A stretch of 64,000 bases of DNA, from assembly GCA_947488325.1 (NCBI GenBank), contig CANKYZ010000001.1, positions 62,001 to 126,000 on the forward strand, read 5' to 3'. This stretch comes from an uncultured Erythrobacter sp. Lineage in GTDB: Bacteria; Pseudomonadota; Alphaproteobacteria; Sphingomonadales; Sphingomonadaceae. Under the pieces are notes generated by a model, which worked only from the letters and a program-made list of their open reading frames with translations, did no database searches and was not told where the DNA came from. Numbering within the stretch: the stretch's first letter is position 1; each line of letters begins with the position of its first letter. Below, piece after piece: positions 59,388-64,000 of the stretch. Position numbers and translations under genes: made by a program.

Positions 59388-60689
59388 ATGGCCATGGGCG
59401 TTATGGAAACTCTTGCTCCCAACGGCGACGCCATCAACTTTCCCATCGAGGAAGGCCAATTCGTCGTACCTGTGGGAATTGAAGCCGAGATGGTCGATTC
59501 TATCGACCGCGGCGGCACGCGTATATACAGCTGGCCCAAAGCCATTGTCGATTTGTATCACGACGAAATCGTGCGCCGGCTGTATCGAGAACAACATTTT
59601 CTGTTCTTGCTTGGCCTGCTGATGTGCCTTGCCACCGTTGCTATCGACGTCATTTTCAATCCGGCCATGGTTAAAGAAGGCGTGACCTTGCGCGTCCTGG
59701 GTGTTGCACCGCTGACCATACTGGGATTGTATGCGGGCGCGCGTGGCTGGACGCATTTGCTTGCCTTTTGCGTGGGCGCTGCGCCCATCGCCTTCATCGC
59801 GGTGATTGTCCATCTGGCGGTGCATTTGCCGCCTGACATTGCACCGCGATATTTGCTGGCGACGACCTTGCTGGTGGGTCTGGCCAATATCATGCTGCCC
59901 TATTCCTTGCGCGGGCTGGTGATATTTGATGTCACGGCACTGCTGGTCACGGCCGCAATGCTGACACTCAATGGAATTGCGACCTTGGCCTATCACGCCG
60001 ACACTGTGTTCATCTTTATCTTGGTGGCGGCGGCCACTCTGCCAATTGCAGCGCGGTTCGAAAAATTCCGTCAAAACAACTTCCTGCTTACGCTAAGAGC
60101 GCGCATATCAAGTCGCGAATTGCTCAAGGCCAATCGCGCGCTGATTAAGCTGTCAAAGACCGATCCGCTTACCGGAATCCCAAACCGCCGCTGTTTCGAA
60201 CACGAATTTGACACCTCGATCATTGCTCCGGGTGAGCGTGGCCGCGCCGCCGATCAGATCGGATTGATGATGATCGACCTGGATCACTTCAAAGCGTTCA
60301 ATGATGCCCATGGCCATCAGGCGGGCGATTCCTGCCTTAAATTGGTTGCCCATTCGCTGGTTGATATTTTTGATGAAGTCGGCGGAATTGTCGCGCGCTA
60401 TGGCGGGGAGGAGTTCATTGCTGCGGTTCGCATGCGAGACAGTGCTGCGATCAACGCAACTGCCGAAGATGTACGCCAAATTGTAGCCTCTGTGTTGACG
60501 CCGGTGAGTCAAAGCGACCGTTCGCTTGTCACAGCGTCAATCGGTGTTGGGATCGCCCCGGCCTCTGCCATGTTGGCACGTGAAGAATTGATCGAAATGG
60601 CTGACGCTGCGCTTTACAGCGGCAAGGATGGCGGTCGAAACCGGGTCGAAGTGGTCGAGGCAGAAGCGGCGTTTAGCATCCGGCCTTAG
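59388..60689 (+). CDS. Membrane-anchored diguanylate cyclase (GGDEF)
   Basis: A 433-residue enzyme that makes cyclic di-GMP from GTP. The N-terminal half has about six hydrophobic segments (residues 65-215), a MASE-like sensor region. The GGDEF domain follows: LIKLSKTDPLTGIPNRRCFE, MMIDLDHFKAFNDAHGHQAG and the signature ARYGGEEFIAAV. The active-site sequence GGEEF is intact, so it should be active. A PilZ-domain gene, a possible receptor of the product, is encoded 0.5 kb downstream. Three ATGs lie near the start. Confidence 0.93.
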   Translation: MAMGVMETLAPNGDAINFPIEEGQFVVPVGIEAEMVDSIDRGGTRIYSWPKAIVDLYHDEIVRRLYREQHFLFLLGLLMCLATVAIDVIFNPAMVKEGVTLRVLGVAPLTILGLYAGARGWTHLLAFCVGAAPIAFIAVIVHLAVHLPPDIAPRYLLATTLLVGLANIMLPYSLRGLVIFDVTALLVTAAMLTLNGIATLAYHADTVFIFILVAAATLPIAARFEKFRQNNFLLTLRARISSRELLKANRALIKLSKTDPLTGIPNRRCFEHEFDTSIIAPGERGRAADQIGLMMIDLDHFKAFNDAHGHQAGDSCLKLVAHSLVDIFDEVGGIVARYGGEEFIAAVRMRDSAAINATAEDVRQIVASVLTPVSQSDRSLVTASIGVGIAPASAMLAREELIEMADAALYSGKDGGRNRVEVVEAEAAFSIRP

Positions 60690-60726
60690 CGCCACTCGCC
60701 AAGGTCGCGCGCATTATTCGCGCGCG

Positions 60727-61029
60727 TTAATCTCGCCCGCGTTTTTTTGAGCCAAAGAAGCTGCCGCCGCCCAGAACGGTGATCCCCAAAAAGAACCCGA
60801 AATCATACCATCCGCCGCTATTGGGCACCGAATAGACCGCGATGTCTGGAGAGAAGAGCGAGCCAACAAAGCTCCATGGAAAGATAAAGCCGTGCCACAA
60901 TCCCCATAGGAAACCCGGTGTATCTGCCACGTCGCTGACGCCCGCATCCATTTGGGTCGCGCAGGCGGATAACAGCAATATGAGAACGGACGCGGCGGCA
61001 ATCCGTCCTTTGCTTGTTTCAACATTCAT
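60727..61029 (-). CDS. Small lipoprotein / membrane protein (100 aa)
   Basis: Not a named family to me. Lipobox LLSAC in RIAAASVLILLLSACATQMD, followed by a stretch GFLWGLWHGFIFPWSFVGSL and a hydrophobic end GWYDFGFFLGITVLGGGSFF. This form is widespread in bacteria as 'hypothetical lipoprotein' of about 100 residues. It is convergent with the GGDEF gene. Confidence 0.72.
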   Translation of the reverse strand: MNVETSKGRIAAASVLILLLSACATQMDAGVSDVADTPGFLWGLWHGFIFPWSFVGSLFSPDIAVYSVPNSGGWYDFGFFLGITVLGGGSFFGSKKRGRD

Positions 61030-61207
61030 AGTGCCATCTTCCGAGAGTTCATTTTTGATGGGCAGCAGAATGGCACAAAATGGCCGCGTGTTCGAGGACG
61101 TTGGCAATTGGGCTTGGACAGGTGAGTCTAGAACCACGTCATTCTGCGCGAACCTTCACTTGAATTTTCGTTGGGTTTTCGCTGGTGGTCTTCGCGTACC
61201 CTTTGGA

Positions 61208-61555
61208 TCAGCAGACGCGCCGAACCTGTTGGCTTGAGGCTGCGTTGAGATCGGCAGCACGGGCAGCATCCCATTCCTCCTGCGCCAGAAGTTTGAACAC
61301 GCGGTCAGGCAGTTTTTTCACAAATTCGAGGCCAACCCGATCGTTTTGTCGCCACGCCACCTCGGCATGATGCGGTCCGGTTCCAGCAATGAACAATTTG
61401 ACAAAACTGCCCAACTCCAGACCATAGCGCGGGTCATCCACACGGCATCCACCGCAAGACAAATTGTCTAACTGTATATCCCACTGCATCCCGCGTGCGG
61501 TTTTGCACGATCCGGTTGCCTTTGTGGGAACGCGGTCTGATTGGCGAGCTTGCAT
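61208..61555 (-). CDS. PilZ domain protein
   Basis: A 115-residue single-domain protein of the PilZ type, the common receptor of cyclic di-GMP. It opens QSDRVPTKATGSCKTARGMQ and has DIQLDNLSCGGCRVDDPRYG, standing where the RxxxR and D/NxSxxG motifs lie, then VAWRQNDRVGLEFVKKLPDR. The second motif is well kept (NLSCGG); the first arginine motif is weaker. A terminator-like hairpin lies just upstream at 61586. Confidence 0.82.
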   Translation of the reverse strand: MQARQSDRVPTKATGSCKTARGMQWDIQLDNLSCGGCRVDDPRYGLELGSFVKLFIAGTGPHHAEVAWRQNDRVGLEFVKKLPDRVFKLLAQEEWDAARAADLNAASSQQVRRVC

Positions 61556-61585
61556 AGCAATATGAATAACGTGAATTGGTTAACG

Positions 61586-61624
61586 AAAAGCTCCCGCAAA
61601 GAATTGTGCTTTGCGGGAGTTTTT
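61586..61624. terminator. Rho-independent terminator
   Basis: An 11-base stem (CTCCCGCAAAG / CTTTGCGGGAG) with a 7-base loop, flanked by AAAA before it and TTTTTT after it on the plus strand. It can end transcription in either direction and closes the small membrane-protein gene at 61636. Confidence 0.85.
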
Positions 61625-61635
61625 TATTCAAAAGA

Positions 61636-61893
61636 TCATTTTCGATCTGAAAAGGGATCAGTCGGATCTTCCGCTTCTTCTGCTGGTTGCAATGAAGGCT
61701 CCGATATATGTCGCTGGCAATCAACCCAGATGGCAAGGGCAAAGAGAATTACCGCAAATGAGGCAAGTCCACCCAGTAGAAAACTACCATTCGTAAAACG
61801 GTGGTAAGCGAGAAAACCAAACACACCCATCATTATCAAGAAAAAGACTGTCACAAGTTTCCACCACCGAACTACGGTTGGGGGAGGTGACAA
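61636..61893 (-). CDS. Hypothetical small membrane protein (85 aa)
   Basis: An unrecognised protein with two hydrophobic segments (LVTVFFLIMMGVFGFLAY and LLGGLASFAVILFALAIWV) and an acidic Pro-rich tail (EPSLQPAEEAEDPTDPFSD). It lies downstream of nrdA on the same strand, with a 21-base gap, and could be transcribed from the nrdA promoter. The coding call is moderate, resting on the good hydropathy pattern and following terminator. Confidence 0.6.
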   Translation of the reverse strand: MSPPPTVVRWWKLVTVFFLIMMGVFGFLAYHRFTNGSFLLGGLASFAVILFALAIWVDCQRHISEPSLQPAEEAEDPTDPFSDRK

Positions 61894-61914
61894 GAAACAA
61901 CTAAAATAAGATCA

Positions 61915-63936
61915 TCACTGGCAGCTCAAACATTCCTCATAATCAGTCTGCTCTGCGCTCAATTCAATTTTCAGTGCATCGGACGTGTTGTCCGTTTCCA
62001 CGCCGCCAGCAAAGCCTGCGCGCTGGATCGATTTTGACCGGAGATAATAGAGTGATTTAATGCCTTTCTCCCAAGCTTGGAAGTGCAGCATCATCAGATC
62101 CCATTTATCGACATCGGCCGGAATAAACAGGTTCAGCGACTGCGCCTGATCGATATAAGGCGAACGGTCAGCGGCGAAATCAAGCAACCAGCGCTGATCA
62201 ATTTCAAAGCTGGTTTTGAAGCTCGCCTTTTCCTCATCCGAGAGGAAATCGAGGTGCTGAACACTGCCTCCTTTTTCGAGGATCGAATTCCAGACATTGG
62301 TCGAATTTTTCGATTTCTTGTCGAGGATTTTTTCCAGATACGGGTTCTTCACAATGAAGCTGCCCGACAGCGTCTTATGCGTGTAAATATTCGCCGGGAT
62401 CGGTTCGATACAGGCGCTGGTGCCGCCGCAAATAATGCTGATCGAAGCGGTCGGTGCGATCGCCATCTTGCAGCTGAACCGTTCCATCGCACCCATATCG
62501 GCTGCATCGGGACATGGGCCCCGCTCTTGGGCGAGCAGCATGCTGGCCTCGGATGCTTTGGCCTGAATATGTTTGAACATCTTCAGGTTCAACGCCTTGG
62601 CCATCGCGCTTTCGAAACCCAGCCCTTTTGATTGAAGGAAGGAATGGAAGCCCATTACACCAAGGCCAACCGAACGTTCGCGTTCAGCGGAATATTTGGC
62701 ACGGGCCATTTCGTCCGGCGCGCGGTCGATATAATCCTGCAGGACATTGTCGAGGAAACGCATCACGTCCTCAATGAACTGCTTATTGGTGCTCCATTCA
62801 TCCCATTTTTCAAGGTTGAGCGAAGACAGGCAGCACACTGCTGTGCGGTCATTGCCGAGATGGTCAATGCCGGTTGGCAGAGTGATTTCGCTGCACAGAT
62901 TGGAGGTTGAAACTTTCAACCCCAGATCGCGGTGATGTTTTGGCATCATGCGGTTCACTGTGTCGTTAAAGACGATGTAGGGTTCACCCGTTGCCAGCCG
63001 TGTTTCGACCAGCTTCTGGAACAGCGAACGCGCATCCACCTTGCCACGCACTTCACCGGTCTTGGGGGATAGAAGCTCAAACTCGTCACCATCGCGGACC
63101 GCTTCCATGAATTTATCGGTCAACAGCACGCCATGATGCAGGTTCAGCGCTTTGCGATTGAAATCGCCTGATGGTTTACGGATTTCGAGGAATTCTTCGA
63201 TTTCCGGATGCGACACATCAAGGTAGCACGCTGCAGAACCGCGCCGCAGCGAACCCTGGCTGATGGCGAGCGTGAGGCTGTCCATCACCCGCACAAACGG
63301 AATGATGCCGCTGGTCTTGCCATTCAAGCCAACCGGCTCTCCGATCCCGCGAACATTGCCCCAATAGGTTCCAATACCGCCGCCCTTGGATGCAAGCCAA
63401 ACATTCTCATTCCAAGTGTCAACGATCCCGCCAAGGCTGTCTGAAACACTGTTGAGGTAACAGCTAATCGGCAAACCGCGACTGGTGCCGCCATTCGACA
63501 GGACAGGCGTTGCGGGCATGAACCACAGGTTCGAAATATAATCATAGACACGCTGAGCGTGATCCTGATCGTCGCAATAAGCATCGGCCACGCGGGCGAA
63601 CAGATCCTGATATTTCTCACCCGGCAGCAAATAACGATCTTCGAGCGTTTCCTTGCCGAATTCGGTGAGGTTCGCATCGCGCGATTCGTCGATCTCGATT
63701 ACGAAACGGCGATCATTGACCTTTTTACTATCGGGTTCGGCTGCTTCTTTGACTGCCGCGGACATGGCATTGCCCAGCGCCTCAGCGCCCTTGGCTGCGA
63801 TTAAATCTTCGCTGCCCGTATCGGACTTTTCCATTGTCACGGCCTTTTCATTTTCTGCCGGTTTTGTTTCCATCGGGGTTGTACCCTCGCTGGTATCCGC
63901 GTCGCTCAGCACTTCATCAGTCGCCTTGAATTCCAT
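61915..63936 (-). CDS. nrdA: Ribonucleotide reductase alpha subunit (class I)
   Basis: A 673-residue catalytic subunit that reduces ribonucleoside diphosphates. Marks: WFMPATPVLSNGGTSRGLPI then SCYLNSVSDSLGGI, KGGGIGTYWGNVRG, RRGSAACYLDVSHPEIEEFL, STSNLCSEITLPT, MAIAPTASISIICGGTSACI and the redox-active tail ECLSCQ. The first 70 or so residues are acidic and low in complexity, and the usual ATP-cone is missing, so dATP feedback through that domain is probably absent. The gene lies at the right edge with its start inside the window. Confidence 0.96.
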   Translation of the reverse strand: MEFKATDEVLSDADTSEGTTPMETKPAENEKAVTMEKSDTGSEDLIAAKGAEALGNAMSAAVKEAAEPDSKKVNDRRFVIEIDESRDANLTEFGKETLEDRYLLPGEKYQDLFARVADAYCDDQDHAQRVYDYISNLWFMPATPVLSNGGTSRGLPISCYLNSVSDSLGGIVDTWNENVWLASKGGGIGTYWGNVRGIGEPVGLNGKTSGIIPFVRVMDSLTLAISQGSLRRGSAACYLDVSHPEIEEFLEIRKPSGDFNRKALNLHHGVLLTDKFMEAVRDGDEFELLSPKTGEVRGKVDARSLFQKLVETRLATGEPYIVFNDTVNRMMPKHHRDLGLKVSTSNLCSEITLPTGIDHLGNDRTAVCCLSSLNLEKWDEWSTNKQFIEDVMRFLDNVLQDYIDRAPDEMARAKYSAERERSVGLGVMGFHSFLQSKGLGFESAMAKALNLKMFKHIQAKASEASMLLAQERGPCPDAADMGAMERFSCKMAIAPTASISIICGGTSACIEPIPANIYTHKTLSGSFIVKNPYLEKILDKKSKNSTNVWNSILEKGGSVQHLDFLSDEEKASFKTSFEIDQRWLLDFAADRSPYIDQAQSLNLFIPADVDKWDLMMLHFQAWEKGIKSLYYLRSKSIQRAGFAGGVETDNTSDALKIELSAEQTDYEECLSCQ

Positions 63937-64000
63937 TATCGCCCCGTTTGCGTCTTTCGAATCGGGCTAGAAGCCATCCTATAGCGGATAAACAACCATG
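63937..64000. other. Right window edge upstream of nrdA
   Basis: Only the first 64 bases upstream of nrdA are visible. They contain no gene. The nrdA promoter and any NrdR boxes are cut off by the window end. Confidence 0.3.

Noticed and set aside
1..64000. CRISPR arrays, rRNA genes and insertion sequences.
   Set aside because: No regularly spaced direct repeats with unique spacers, no rRNA signatures and no transposase-like frames with terminal inverted repeats were seen.

Overview
The window looks like an alphaproteobacterial chromosome, most likely Sphingomonadales and probably Erythrobacteraceae. The basis is a moderately GC-rich sequence, Trb-type transfer genes of the kind seen on sphingomonad and rhizobial integrative elements, and conserved housekeeping genes (nrdA/nrdB, folD, argB, YggT, MarC, a thioredoxin-TPR protein). 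Family names are from recognition by eye; no search was run.

Layout. 1-4.3 kb: the end of a transketolase gene, then transaldolase and malate synthase G, joined by overlapping start/stop codons, and a small unknown gene. 4.3-45.4 kb: a large conjugative element (ICE-like). Its mating-pore operon trbB-C-D-E-J-K-L-F-G-I plus a DUF2274 gene runs on the minus strand (14.7 to 5.2 kb), next to a LysR gene. traG (VirD4) with a CopG-like partner lies at 27.3-29.7 kb. The relaxase, lytic transglycosylase, DUF736, TraF peptidase, DUF2840, RepA and an AlpA-like protein lie at 32-37.5 kb. After these come a regulatory module resembling FseA/QseM/QseC of Mesorhizobium ICEs (37.6-39.3 kb), a second DUF736 gene, a ParB-like protein, a DUF2958 protein and a VRR-NUC-like nuclease gene. 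The element abuts the 3' end of a tRNA-Gly(GCC) gene at 45.4 kb, a classical integration target. No integrase and no second attachment site are visible, so the left limit is not fixed.

Cargo. Three blocks interrupt the transfer genes. (a) 15.0-20.1 kb: a VanZ-like membrane protein, a secreted SxxK serine hydrolase and an esterase, divergent from a two-component system. (b) 20.2-27.1 kb: a nucleotidyltransferase-PD-(D/E)XK fusion facing a tight seven-gene operon: ACP-like protein, Xre regulator, ImmA/IrrE peptidase, thymidylate-synthase-like enzyme, 5-hmdU-kinase/aGPT-pyrophosphorylase-like protein, double-MazG protein and AcpS. This operon is the best candidate for a poorly described system, possibly nucleotide or DNA base hypermodification with a carrier-protein-bound group. 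(c) 30.0-32.0 kb: an AlbA_2/HATPase protein and a DUF4062 protein, a probable two-gene defence module. Degenerate copies of a short intergenic repeat lie at the cassette junctions of the 15-21.5 kb cargo.

45.5-64 kb is ordinary chromosome: thioredoxin-TPR protein, Lon-substrate-binding-like protein, TetR/MAPEG pair, MarC, FolD, YggT, ArgB, an orphan bufferin-like lipoprotein, paralogous SNase-like and DUF4870 genes, a sulfotransferase, NrdB, a GGDEF cyclase, a PilZ protein and NrdA at the right edge.
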